Assembly (NCBI GenBank): GCA_025996895.1
Contig: BNTW01000002.1
Coordinates: forward strand, 1-64,000
Length of the DNA: 64,000 bases
DNA from: Bacteroidia bacterium
GTDB taxonomy: Bacteria; Bacteroidota; Bacteroidia; Bacteroidales; Azobacteroidaceae
Reading direction: 5' to 3'
Positions 37,763 through 46,145 of the stretch are shown piece after piece. The translations under genes and the position numbers were made by a program. Position 1 is the stretch's first letter, and each line of letters starts with the position of its first letter. A model generated the notes under the pieces. The model saw nothing but the letters and a program-made list of their open reading frames with translations. It was not told where the DNA came from and did no database searches.

Positions 37763-37846
37763 TATTAAAGTTAGGGTAAAAATCAGAAGAAAATATATCA
37801 AAATTAGGGTAAAACTTGCTTGATTTTGTATCAAAATTAGGGCAAA
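37763..37846 (-). promoter_or_regulatory. Three 18-bp direct repeats at exact 33-bp spacing
   Basis: Copies at 37763-37780, 37796-37813 and 37829-37846 share the plus-strand form TATyAAArTTAGGGyAAA (17/18 or better between the last two). Starts are exactly 33 bases apart, about three helical turns, so bound proteins would face the same side. They lie directly upstream of the ATPase gene on the minus strand, an operator-like position. Confidence 0.65.
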
Positions 37847-37961
37847 TTCCTTTTTATCCCACAATCCAATATTTCAAAGACCGCTTTTGACGCCTGAGTC
37901 CACCTTTATTATCCGATGAAATACAGGGTGCCGAAATAAGTTCTAAATATCTCGCGAAAAT

Positions 37962-38150
37962 TTATTTTTTCACAATCTTGCTGACCGCTACTCCACTACT
38001 GCTACGGATATTTTCTCATTGAAATTGTTTTCTGAAAGCAGCAAAGTGCCTGATAATGTGCAGATTTCAACTTTCTGTATCTGCCAATCGGATTTTATGA
38101 AAAGTTCTTCTTTGGTGGGATTGGGATAGATTTGCACTGCGCTTGCTTTG
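37962..38150 (-). pseudogene. Remnant of a type IX secretion cargo C-terminal domain
   Basis: Minus-strand reading from about 38150 gives A-V-Q-I-Y-P-N-P-T-K-E-E-L-F-I-K, the classic start of the type A sorting domain, continuing through L-S-G-T-L-L-L-S-E-N-N. After a break it ends, in another frame, as SSGVAVSKIVKK and a stop at 37962-37964. The catalytic or adhesin part of the protein is gone. The rest of the 570-base gap (37729-38300) shows no gene. Confidence 0.65.
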
Positions 38151-38300
38151 GGGCATTGATGGCGTTTGCACCGCTTTGACAGTCTTCGAGCGCAGCGATT
38201 TAGCTGTTCAGGCTTGCTATCTGCGTTTGCAGGCTGCCGATTTACAAACTTGGTTTCTTCAACCTGTTGGGTGCAGGTGGTGTGTCATTTTCTTTGTTCT

Positions 38301-39506
38301 TTAATACAGCATTCCAAACAACCAAAGCGGGATTTTGTTTTTATGTCCTATTTCAATATCGTCGGCTACAACAAAATTGCTCGGAATATCTTTTATTTGG
38401 TCAAAAGTTTTTCTCTTTCCGCCGACTTCAAAAGTGTAGTTATCCACCATAAAATCCCCTTGCGGTGCAAGTATAACATCGGCAACGGCACTTAACTGAT
38501 TAACAAAAAATGTTTCCCTTGCACTGCCAATGTTTGCATTTTCGCCGTACAAATAGGTCAAATTAGTGTTGTTAAGCAATACTTTGTCGGGCTTAGTCAG
38601 GTCGCCAATCGTTTTGTTTTTGTAGGAAACCAAATTCAACAATTTTGCATTTGCCAACAAGGATAAATACTTAACCGTATTGTTTCTGTTGCTGTCTATT
38701 GCATTGCTTAAATCGGTAATATTCGGTGTATAAGGTACTAATGTTGAGAGAATTGCCAATAATTTTTTTAACTTGTGCCGCGATTCAAACTCGATATTTT
38801 CAATGGCGGGAACATCAATATCAATAACATTATTTACGGCTTCCTGCAATTTTTGCTCGTATTTTCTCAATCCCTCTTTATAGAACAGATAATAGCCGTT
38901 TTTCAGATATTTTTTGAATAAAGGCATTATTTTCAGATTTTCCGTAATCTGAAAAGCGATATTTTGATGATTTTCAACAATTTCATTAAGGGAAAACACC
39001 GGAAAATCGCCCACTTTTTCAAATTTTAAAAATTCCCTGAAAGACAAACCTTCCAAATTTTCATAAACAACCCTTCTTGATAAATCTGCCGTTGATTTGT
39101 AGATCTGCAAAAGCGAAGAACCGGTAAATACAATTTTCAGTTTCGGAAAACTGTCGTAAATATTTTTAATTTCGGTTGTCCAATTCGGATAGTGGTGAAT
39201 CTCGTCTAAAAACAAATGCGTTCCGCCGTTCAGATAAAACTCGTCCGCCAATTCAAAAATTGTGTGGTTGGCAAACCACGTATTGTCCAAACTCGCAAAA
39301 AGCGCATCATTTTTATTGGCAAAAGTTGTCTTTATGTGCTGCAAAAGCATTGTCGTTTTCCCAACGCCTTTTGCGCCGATAATAGCAATACAACGCTCGT
39401 TCCAATCAATATTCGAATAGAGATAACGAAAGTTTTTTGCCTCTGTTTCCTGCAATAAGCGCAGATAAATTTTTACTAAACTGTCCATAAAAATATTTTT
39501 CTGCAA
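38301..39506 (-). CDS. AAA ATPase, DUF4143-type, second copy
   Basis: 401 residues with Walker A IIGAKGVGKTTML (about residue 38), Walker B HLFLDEIHHYPNW, and a C-terminal restriction-like part (EVGGKRKTFDQIKD). Same broad family as the gene at 36382 but a different subgroup, not a recent duplicate. The start is followed by MDSLVKIY at residue 8, which could be the true N-terminus (39485). Function unknown. Confidence 0.82.
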   Translation of the reverse strand: MQKNIFMDSLVKIYLRLLQETEAKNFRYLYSNIDWNERCIAIIGAKGVGKTTMLLQHIKTTFANKNDALFASLDNTWFANHTIFELADEFYLNGGTHLFLDEIHHYPNWTTEIKNIYDSFPKLKIVFTGSSLLQIYKSTADLSRRVVYENLEGLSFREFLKFEKVGDFPVFSLNEIVENHQNIAFQITENLKIMPLFKKYLKNGYYLFYKEGLRKYEQKLQEAVNNVIDIDVPAIENIEFESRHKLKKLLAILSTLVPYTPNITDLSNAIDSNRNNTVKYLSLLANAKLLNLVSYKNKTIGDLTKPDKVLLNNTNLTYLYGENANIGSARETFFVNQLSAVADVILAPQGDFMVDNYTFEVGGKRKTFDQIKDIPSNFVVADDIEIGHKNKIPLWLFGMLY

Positions 39507-39599
39507 AGATACAAAGTGTTTTTTATAAATAGCAAAAAATAATTAAAAATGTTTCTTGTAAGTAGCATTTTCCTATAAAAGCATTGTTGCTCGTTTTTG

Positions 39600-39966
39600 C
39601 CCCTAATTGGTGCAAGTCTGCGACCACAAGTGTTCGAAACCTTGTTTTATGGTTGTCATAAAGGCGCAGCGCGCCGTAGATATTTGTAGTCATATAGAAT
39701 AAATAGCATTTTAAGGTGTAGCGCACCGTAATCTGCTTTAATATTACGGTGCGCTGCACCTTTTGAGAAGAATTAAATTACTTATGCTACAAATATTTGC
39801 GGCGCGCTGCGCCTTAAAAACAAGGTTTCGAACACTTATGGTCTGCGACTTGTACCTAAAACAATCAAAGTTTGCAACTTTGTTTTATTCATTATCTTTT
39901 TATTTCTCGAAGTCGCAGACTTCTGTTGTTTTGGGTACAAGTCGCAGACTTGCACCAATCGGGGTA
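39600..39966. mobile_element. MITE-like nested inverted-repeat element
   Basis: About 365 bases with three nested pairs of arms: 39609-39649 with 39816-39856, 39661-39689 with 39787-39815 (27 of 29 pairing), and 39713-39732 with 39744-39763 (19 of 20). The ends carry inverted CCCCnATTGGTGCAAG sequences (39600-39616 and 39949-39964). No transposase is encoded. The right end interrupts a truncated Abi_2 gene, which suggests that the element moved in or grew there. Confidence 0.65.
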
Positions 39967-40062
39967 GAAAGCCGCTTTTTGTTCGTCTTTTACCATCATT
40001 CCCCTTGTTTTGAGCAAGGTTATTTGTTCTTCAACCGTTCTTGATTCTTTGTTTGTAGCCAT
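39964..40062 (-). pseudogene. Truncated Abi_2/AbiF-type gene (N-terminus only)
   Basis: From the ATG at 40062 the frame reads MATNKESRTVEEQITLLKTR, then G-M-M-V-K-D-E-Q-K-A-A-F-Y, matching the N-terminal helix of Abi_2 family proteins (HEPN-type abortive infection). After Phe-Tyr it runs into the inverted-repeat element and stops. The remaining 250 or so residues of the family are absent from the neighbourhood. Confidence 0.6.
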
Positions 40063-40071
40063 TTAGAAAAA

Positions 40072-40158
40072 TAAATGACCCGTTAGCAGTTCTTACGGGA
40101 TGCCAACGGGTACTGTTATCTTTAGCCGGAACAAGTCCGTATCGTTACCTCTTTAATT
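40072..40158 (-). ncRNA. Candidate abiF-type RNA leader of the broken Abi_2 gene
   Basis: The 95-base leader can fold into a 10-bp stem (CCCGTTGGCA pairing with TGCTAACGGG, 12-base loop, plus-strand 40075-40106) followed by a T-rich stretch, plus a small CGGA/TCCG hairpin upstream whose loop could pair with the big loop. A well-formed promoter precedes it. Conserved structured RNAs are known directly upstream of abiF genes. Identification is by position and folding only. Confidence 0.5.
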
Positions 40159-40164
40159 AGGACA

Positions 40165-40194
40165 CAAAAGTACAACATTATTTTGAAATGGCAA
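40165..40194 (-). promoter_or_regulatory. Promoter of the candidate RNA
   Basis: Minus-strand TTG (40194-40192), 19-base spacer, TACTTTTG (40172-40165). The predicted start is near 40158, at the 5' edge of the folded leader. Confidence 0.55.
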
Positions 40195-40212
40195 TGGCTA
40201 AATGGGAAAATA

Positions 40213-40252
40213 TTAAAAAAAACGGCAAACTTTTTTCAGATTTGCCGTTTTC
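40213..40252 (-). terminator. Rho-independent terminator
   Basis: Perfect 10-bp stem (AAACGGCAAA with TTTGCCGTTT), 11-base loop, followed on the minus strand by eight T. It lies after the type IX cargo remnant and may now also end read-through from the tubulin-like cluster. Confidence 0.75.
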
Positions 40253-40271
40253 TACTGTAAAAATATCATTC

Positions 40272-40337
40272 TTATTCTTTCATAATCTTGCTGACTGCTA
40301 CTCCACTACTGCCATAAATGATTGATATTTTCTGTGC
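40272..40337 (-). pseudogene. Last residues of a second type IX cargo sorting domain
   Basis: In one frame the minus strand encodes AQKISIIYGSSGVAVSKIMKE and a stop (40274-40272), the same ending as the remnant at 37962. Only about 21 codons survive. The rest of 40338-40441 holds a GC-rich inverted repeat (40367-40390) and no gene. Confidence 0.5.
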
Positions 40338-40441
40338 ATTTTTTACCTAAATCAGCAACAGCCCCGCCGCGCCTGTCTGCACGGCGGTTTAATTAAAAGT
40401 ACCCACCAATTTGAAGATAGAAGCTCTATTGATAACATTCA

Positions 40442-41752
40442 CTAAAAGTAGAACCCAAGCTGAAGATACAAACAGTTATTTTTGAATGTAGCCATTCCTT
40501 CGCCCCTACTGTCAGCAATATTGTCTAAACTCCATTCGTAGCTTGCACGAATAAATCCGCCTTGAGCTATTCGGATGCCAAGCATACAATTAATTCCTTG
40601 ATCGAATGGATTTAAAAACTTGTTCTTTCCGGAAAAAACGTTTTCTTCTTCGTCGTCAAATGAATACCCGTTTTTGCTCGGTTCAAATTTCAGTTTGCCA
40701 TTTATTCCGTAAGCAAAATAATAGCCGGCGCCGATAAAAAGGTCGGTATAATCGCCAACAGGTATATTAAAAACAAGATTCAACGGCAGTTCTAAATAAT
40801 CAAGTACCATAGTATTTTTAACAAGCACATCTGAAATATTATTGCCTGTTTGAGTGTCGGAATAACGGTCGCTTGTATATGCCTTCCCTGTTGCCCCTTT
40901 TCTCGCAAACAGCAGTCCGGATTGAAACGATACCACTTTGCCAAATTTGTATTCACACAACAAACCAGCGGAAAAACCCGTATATAGAGTTTTGTCTTCT
41001 TCGTAAAGCCATGAATCGGAAATTTGAGAAGATAAATTTACTCCTCCACCTATGCCGAAATGAAACTTTTTTTCAAGGGCTTTTCTTCGGGTTAAGTTCA
41101 CACTTTGTCTGTCTGCCCCTGGTTTTACGTTATTTATAGATATAACGTCGTCATAGTTTGTGTGTCTGATTATCAAGTCTGCCGACTGGGCATTATCAGG
41201 TATCGTTATCTCACAGAAACCTTTGTCATTGCTTTTTAAATCAAAAGACCTGATGCGCTGCCCGTTTCCATCTTTCAGGTTTACTTGTACCGTAGCGCCC
41301 TGCAATGGTAAGCTATCACCCAATACTGTTATTTCTGCTTTATCTTTGGGGGATATGCGAAAATGCTGTGCATTGCCAGGATTGACATTTTCTACCATAA
41401 GAAGAGTGTCTTTGAAATTGTTGCACGTAATCGAAATCTGGTATTTGGAAGTACCTAACAGGTCTTTTTCCGGGTCTGTTTTTTGAACACAGAGCACGTA
41501 GCGATTTCTTGTTGCGTCAAATTCCGGCTTTTTGTTTTTTAAGCGGTCAGGAGCATTTTTGATGACAAAATCCAAACCGGGAATCGTGGTGTGAAACACA
41601 AGTACGCCATCTTCAGGCGTACATTGCAAATAATTTGCCTCATCTTTCCTGTCGTCAGTTTTGATAAAAAACTCTTTTATGACATTTTGCGCAAACACAT
41701 TGCCTGCAAACAAGACAAATACTAAAAGAACAGTAATTTTACTTTTTTTCAT
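40442..41752 (-). CDS. Outer-membrane beta-barrel protein of the tubulin-like cluster
   Basis: 436 residues with a signal peptide (VFAQ cleavage), a periplasmic part that includes a PEGA/carboxypeptidase-regulatory-like beta domain (about 130-215, GATVQVNLKDGNGQR), and a C-terminal porin-like barrel of about 190 residues with alternating strands (FHFGIGGGVNLSS..., YLELPLNLVFNIP) ending in Phe, as usual for barrel proteins. Last gene of the cluster; likely its outer-membrane component. Confidence 0.75.
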   Translation of the reverse strand: MKKSKITVLLVFVLFAGNVFAQNVIKEFFIKTDDRKDEANYLQCTPEDGVLVFHTTIPGLDFVIKNAPDRLKNKKPEFDATRNRYVLCVQKTDPEKDLLGTSKYQISITCNNFKDTLLMVENVNPGNAQHFRISPKDKAEITVLGDSLPLQGATVQVNLKDGNGQRIRSFDLKSNDKGFCEITIPDNAQSADLIIRHTNYDDVISINNVKPGADRQSVNLTRRKALEKKFHFGIGGGVNLSSQISDSWLYEEDKTLYTGFSAGLLCEYKFGKVVSFQSGLLFARKGATGKAYTSDRYSDTQTGNNISDVLVKNTMVLDYLELPLNLVFNIPVGDYTDLFIGAGYYFAYGINGKLKFEPSKNGYSFDDEEENVFSGKNKFLNPFDQGINCMLGIRIAQGGFIRASYEWSLDNIADSRGEGMATFKNNCLYLQLGFYF

Positions 41753-41771
41753 TTTTTATATTATGTTAATG

Positions 41772-42725
41772 TTAATATTCTTCAAGAATATCTTCGCCTT
41801 TTATCCGCCTTTCAGGATTACCCGAATCTAACGGCTGCCATGCACGAACCCAAATAAGCGGATGATCATTGTCTCTAAATTCTATCTTCAACAGCAGCCA
41901 TCCTATGTCGGAATAGGTCGAAGAGTTCCATTCCTGTGTCAGATAAACGTAATAGAGATTAGGTTTCCCATCGTGCTGCTTTACTGTTATTTCATCGAAC
42001 TTTACATTGATATAGGCATTTTTTGTGAAAGCCTGACGTAAATTGTCCATATATTGATGCTTGTTTTTTGTTGTCAGTTCTAATTTTTTACCAGTGCCTT
42101 CTAAATCTTTGCCATATTTGCCGGTAATAATCAGAGCCTCGTCGCTGAAAACTTTCTCTATATAGGGAAGGTCTTTGCAGTTGTACGCGGTGCGGAAGTT
42201 TTCTACAAATTCCAGAATTATCTGCCTTTGACGTACGTCGGCAACCGAAGTGGTAATCACATTGGCATACTGATGCTGCGACAAGGCAATAGTTAAATCG
42301 CTTATTTTACCGCTTTCGTCAAATTCAATCAGCATGTCCTGATATTTGTCTTCCGGCTTGTTGCCTCGTTCAATAAATACCGGAATATTGCGTACATGAT
42401 AGCCATTTGACGACTTCAAAACCATTTCCTTAATGCTTGTTTTTGTGCAATAGAAATGGCTGGTAGCCCAGTGATTGTGAATACGTTTGCTTGCATCTTC
42501 CGTAACATTGGTAGGTGAGAGCGCAAGCCCCACCTTGTTTTGATCACAGGCGCGGTTGATTTCTGCAAACACTGCCTCAGCGTTGGTTTGCATTGTTTTC
42601 CTGATAGATTCAGACGCGGTTTCCGAAAACAGAAACTCGGTTGTATGCTGTGCATACGCTTGGACGCACAACAGGCAACCCAAAAGAACTGTGGCAAAAT
42701 GCCAAATAGTTTTTGTCCGTATCAT
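41772..42725 (-). CDS. Secreted protein with NTF2-like domain
   Basis: 317 residues, signal peptide (CVQAYAQ), then a region of about 150 residues without recognised family and a C-terminal NTF2/SnoaL-like fold (from RQRQIILEFVENFRTAYNCKD to the WVRAWQP end). NTF2-like domains of this form are common in Bacteroidetes periplasmic proteins. Role in the cluster unknown. It ends 19 bases before the barrel gene start. Confidence 0.65.
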   Translation of the reverse strand: MIRTKTIWHFATVLLGCLLCVQAYAQHTTEFLFSETASESIRKTMQTNAEAVFAEINRACDQNKVGLALSPTNVTEDASKRIHNHWATSHFYCTKTSIKEMVLKSSNGYHVRNIPVFIERGNKPEDKYQDMLIEFDESGKISDLTIALSQHQYANVITTSVADVRQRQIILEFVENFRTAYNCKDLPYIEKVFSDEALIITGKYGKDLEGTGKKLELTTKNKHQYMDNLRQAFTKNAYINVKFDEITVKQHDGKPNLYYVYLTQEWNSSTYSDIGWLLLKIEFRDNDHPLIWVRAWQPLDSGNPERRIKGEDILEEY

Positions 42726-42726
42726 A

Positions 42727-43572
42727 TTAATTTATTTTTTTCTGTTGTAAATACTGTAAATTATACCCGTTGCCCTTGTAATGCTGTTCGGGGTTTTGAA
42801 CTGTTTTGCCCGACAACAAATCAATGCGCGAACTGCTGCCCGCGTCAAACAAAGCTGACAATGTACCGTCTGCCGCAAAAACGGCAATAATACATTTTTC
42901 GGGATAGGCAAAGCCGCGTGCGCTTTCGCCGGTAACAAGTCCGTTGTGGGTTGCCACTCGCTGAACTTCCCTGTAATTTTTGCAGGCGGAAAGTTCTTGC
43001 AAAACAGGATTGTCGGTTGCCACCGGTACCATTGCCGTATTCTGTGAAGAAACAGGTATAGGCTCAGGTTCGGAGGGTGTAACCGTTACCGTGTCCGCTT
43101 TTGCCTGCGTTTGCGGTACAACCGTTTCAGATTGCGGCGCGGGCTGTGAAATTGGCGTTTTTGTAATCGGCTTTTTGATGGTAACAAAAACGCTGTCTTG
43201 GGCTATCCACGCCAAAACAACTTTGCCGTCCTGCCGCAAATTGTCGAAATTCGCGTTCATTTCCAGTGCTTTCAGCACTTCGTCCTGCTTGATAGATTTT
43301 TTGAATGCATCGGCTATTATCTTGTTGCTCAAATAATAGAACGCGCCACTTTTCGCTTCGTCGGCACTGAAAGCGGCACATTCTTCCCAATAGTACCGTC
43401 CCGATTCCTTTATTTCTTTTTCCCTTTCAGGCGACAAAACGTTTTGGGCGCGAATGCAGGGAGCAAACGCAAGGAGCAGGACAGTAAGTATTGTAGCCGA
43501 TTTTGCCGCAGGTCGTTGAGCTGCGGTTGTGAAAATTTGGGCTTTCAGCCCTTTTGGACTATATATAATCAT
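42727..43572 (-). CDS. Secreted or anchored protein with proline-rich linker
   Basis: About 281 residues. Start at 43572 chosen because it lies one base after the upstream stop. The N-terminal stretch before the hydrophobic segment (AAKSATILTVLLLAFAPCIRAQ) is unusually long and is encoded by two palindromes (43506-43551). After the export signal come a helical domain (about 40-115), a Pro/Thr/Val-rich linker (about 120-180) and a C-terminal compact domain. Family not recognised. Confidence 0.6.
   Translation of the reverse strand: MIIYSPKGLKAQIFTTAAQRPAAKSATILTVLLLAFAPCIRAQNVLSPEREKEIKESGRYYWEECAAFSADEAKSGAFYYLSNKIIADAFKKSIKQDEVLKALEMNANFDNLRQDGKVVLAWIAQDSVFVTIKKPITKTPISQPAPQSETVVPQTQAKADTVTVTPSEPEPIPVSSQNTAMVPVATDNPVLQELSACKNYREVQRVATHNGLVTGESARGFAYPEKCIIAVFAADGTLSALFDAGSSSRIDLLSGKTVQNPEQHYKGNGYNLQYLQQKKIN
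43506..43551. repeat. Two palindromes encoding the N-terminus of the 42727-43572 gene
   Basis: CCGCAG/CTGCGG arms at 43506-43526 and GGGCT/AGCCC arms at 43539-43551. They encode the stretch before the signal segment, so the coding start may have been extended by a repeat element. Confidence 0.45.
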
Positions 43573-43573
43573 G

Positions 43574-44737
43574 TTACTGTTTACCAAATAATGATTGCAA
43601 ATTATGAAACGGAATGTTGGAATAGAGTTGCATTTCCATTGTTCCGCCGTTTAATAAATTATCTAACGAAACCGTAATGTATGCCAGATGAATACTGCTT
43701 GCATTGCGGTCTCTTAAAATCAATGTTCCCGTCAGTAGAGACTGGGCGCGTCCCGCCTCTGCATAACCAATCGTTTCAACGCCAAAATAACGCTCGCAGT
43801 CGCGGGCAAAATAATCGTAGAAATCGCGGCTGTCAACCGTATATTTTTTTACGGCATTGCCATACATCCGGTGCATAATCTTAATAATACAATTATGCGC
43901 ATCCGGCACGAGCATGGTGTTTGAAAACGATTCGGCAACAAACGAAGTATCGCGGGCAAGCGTATAAATGCTGTCTTCCCTTATATAAAACAAGTCGTTG
44001 TTGATTTGCGGAATTATAAACTCGCTGCCCTTGTCCACATAAATGCTGTCGCGCAGGAGACGGAAATAACTGTAATCGGGCGTAGCAACGCTGCCTTTTT
44101 TTGTAGCGCAATGGTTTTTCAACTGAAAGGCAAGGCGAAAGTCGCGCTCTTTTTTGTCCATTCCTGTTATCAGTTCGCTGTCGGCTTTGAACTGAAAAGA
44201 GAGTTTTTGACCATCTGCGCAAAGCAATGTAACATCGTAGCGCAAGCCGTCCTGATTTATAACAATACCGGTGCAGCTTTTCAGTAAATTCAACAATCGC
44301 GGTTTGTTTTGCCAGAAACTTTGCTTTACAGAATTATCATTCAGCAACACAGACAAACCGTTTTCGCGGTAGGTAATCAGCGTTTGATTAACGTTGCTCG
44401 ACAGTAACGCAGCCAGCAATTCTCTTTCGACAAATTGCACAATTGCACTGTTAAAGTCTGTCCCGTCGGATAAAAAACGGTAGCCAGCATGTTCCAGCAC
44501 ACCGTTATCGTCCCAGCGGAAAATGAGCGGCACGGTATCGCCCTGCACCACATTGAGGCACAGGACGAGCGTGTCGGTTTTCGCAGGAACATTGCACGCA
44601 ACGCCTCTACATTCATCGGGCAACGAGTAATACAGATTCTGCAACTGCTGCGAATAAAATTCCTGTTGCGCGTTGCTGAAAATCGGAACTGACAGTGCTG
44701 ATGCGAACAAAAAAAACGTTTTGAGTTTGGAAATCAT
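43574..44737 (-). CDS. Secreted protein of unknown family
   Basis: 387 residues with a signal peptide (SVPIFSNAQ). Rich in beta-type sequence, with Cys residues around C-R-G-V-A-C-N (positions about 39-43). No family recognised. It lies six bases after the CsgG-like gene stop, and its stop is one base from the next start, so it is part of the same transcript. Confidence 0.6.
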   Translation of the reverse strand: MISKLKTFFLFASALSVPIFSNAQQEFYSQQLQNLYYSLPDECRGVACNVPAKTDTLVLCLNVVQGDTVPLIFRWDDNGVLEHAGYRFLSDGTDFNSAIVQFVERELLAALLSSNVNQTLITYRENGLSVLLNDNSVKQSFWQNKPRLLNLLKSCTGIVINQDGLRYDVTLLCADGQKLSFQFKADSELITGMDKKERDFRLAFQLKNHCATKKGSVATPDYSYFRLLRDSIYVDKGSEFIIPQINNDLFYIREDSIYTLARDTSFVAESFSNTMLVPDAHNCIIKIMHRMYGNAVKKYTVDSRDFYDYFARDCERYFGVETIGYAEAGRAQSLLTGTLILRDRNASSIHLAYITVSLDNLLNGGTMEMQLYSNIPFHNLQSLFGKQ

Positions 44738-44743
44738 TTCATT

Positions 44744-46108
44744 TTATAATATGGATTTCAACCACGAACTCGTTGAAAATTCAACGGACAAATTAGCACC
44801 GGAATTATATGCAGCGTTAATTTCCTTTTTGCCGTCTTCAATCTTGCATTTGATGAAATCGCCCTGTTGGTCGGCTACCTTTAATTTGCCAATCTCTTTC
44901 TTGCCTCCGTCAGATATTTCATAGACGATGTAAATATCATCTTTGGCTACCTTTCCACCTTCGATTTCAACCAGTTCCGCCTCTTTTTCATAAAGAGCTT
45001 GAATTTTGCATTTTACAGGAAAAGCATTGAGGGGCAGTTTTTCAATTTCTTTAAAGAAACAGTTTTTCTTAAATTTATCTGCTCCCGTTTTTGTGTCGGT
45101 AACAGAAAAATCAACCAGATGCTCGCTGACGCTCGCGTTAGAAAGCATTACTCCTGATTTCACTTTTAAAGTTGATGTTGCACTTACGATATAGTCGGCA
45201 TTGTCGGCAGAAACGATACTAAAACGTCCGTCGTTTCTAAAAACAAAGGCAGTCATTGTTTCTGCTTCGCCGGAAACATCGCCGCTAAAAGAACCAATAG
45301 CGATACGAATTTTAGCATTATTGTTGCTTTCCCCATAGAAGTTTGTTATAGATAATTCGTGCGGCATAAAATTATCATTAACCTCTACCGACAAATTACT
45401 GCCGGCATTAAACGCGGGAGTTATTTGCTTTGCGCTGTTTTTGCCTTTAAATTTGCATTTGATAACATCGCCGTTCAAATCGCTTACTTCCAGCTCTCCA
45501 AGTACGGATTTGCGGGTGTAATCGCCCTCTTTTTGCTCGGCATACACAGTATAAACGTCTCCTTTAAAAACCTTTCCGCCGCCAACTGCACGCATTTCCA
45601 CATACTTGTCGTAAATGTTTTCAATTGTGCATTTTACAGGGAAAATGTAAGAAGGGAAACGTACATTCTCGTCATTCATTGTACTGCCCCCACTTGATGA
45701 CGACGGGTAACAACTTACGGTTCTCACAGCTTCCCGCTTTCCTGTTTTTGCATTGGCAACGGTAACAGTGACAGAGCGAACTTCTTTTCCGAAAGAAGGA
45801 TGTGCGTTATAGCCTAAAAGAAGATTATACTGATATACAGTGTATATCTTCATGGCTGTTGTGTCATTATCGCCGCTAATGACATAATCAACATCGGATG
45901 CGCTACCCGTATCCGAAACTTTACTGACAACGAAGCGTCCATCGTTTGTAAAAGCCTCAGTAATGCTTTCTTCCGCTTTGTCGCGGAGGTACCCGTTGAA
46001 AGAGCCGATGCCAATACGAATTTTGGCGGTGCCTTCTTCCTGACTGTATGCGCTTATTCCACTGAATATAAGCGCGAAAAAAACTAAAAACTTACTGATT
46101 TTCTTCAT
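44744..46108 (-). CDS. Secreted protein with two CsgG-like repeats
   Basis: 454 residues with a signal peptide (GISAYSQ). Two similar halves each begin AKIRIGIGSF or AKIRIAIGSF, followed by an extended helix-strand (FTNDGRF and FRNDGRF) and a YVISGDND or YIVSATS strand, then end with a domain repeating KGDVYTVYAEQ-like and KDDIYIVYEIS-like strands. This resembles the CsgG/LpoB-type periplasmic fold. An internal duplication is plain in the sequence. It may build a periplasmic ring or scaffold (inference). Confidence 0.7.
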   Translation of the reverse strand: MKKISKFLVFFALIFSGISAYSQEEGTAKIRIGIGSFNGYLRDKAEESITEAFTNDGRFVVSKVSDTGSASDVDYVISGDNDTTAMKIYTVYQYNLLLGYNAHPSFGKEVRSVTVTVANAKTGKREAVRTVSCYPSSSSGGSTMNDENVRFPSYIFPVKCTIENIYDKYVEMRAVGGGKVFKGDVYTVYAEQKEGDYTRKSVLGELEVSDLNGDVIKCKFKGKNSAKQITPAFNAGSNLSVEVNDNFMPHELSITNFYGESNNNAKIRIAIGSFSGDVSGEAETMTAFVFRNDGRFSIVSADNADYIVSATSTLKVKSGVMLSNASVSEHLVDFSVTDTKTGADKFKKNCFFKEIEKLPLNAFPVKCKIQALYEKEAELVEIEGGKVAKDDIYIVYEISDGGKKEIGKLKVADQQGDFIKCKIEDGKKEINAAYNSGANLSVEFSTSSWLKSIL

Positions 46109-46145
46109 TTTACTAAAAATTTTATTTGTGAATATTTATTATAAA

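Noticed and set aside
37763-37846. CRISPR array
   Set aside because: Only three 18-bp repeats with 15-bp spacers, partly degenerate, and no cas genes; an operator is more likely.
40367-40390. Terminator at the end of the tubulin-like cluster
   Set aside because: A GC-rich inverted repeat is present, but no T-run follows on the minus strand; the better terminator is at 40213-40252.
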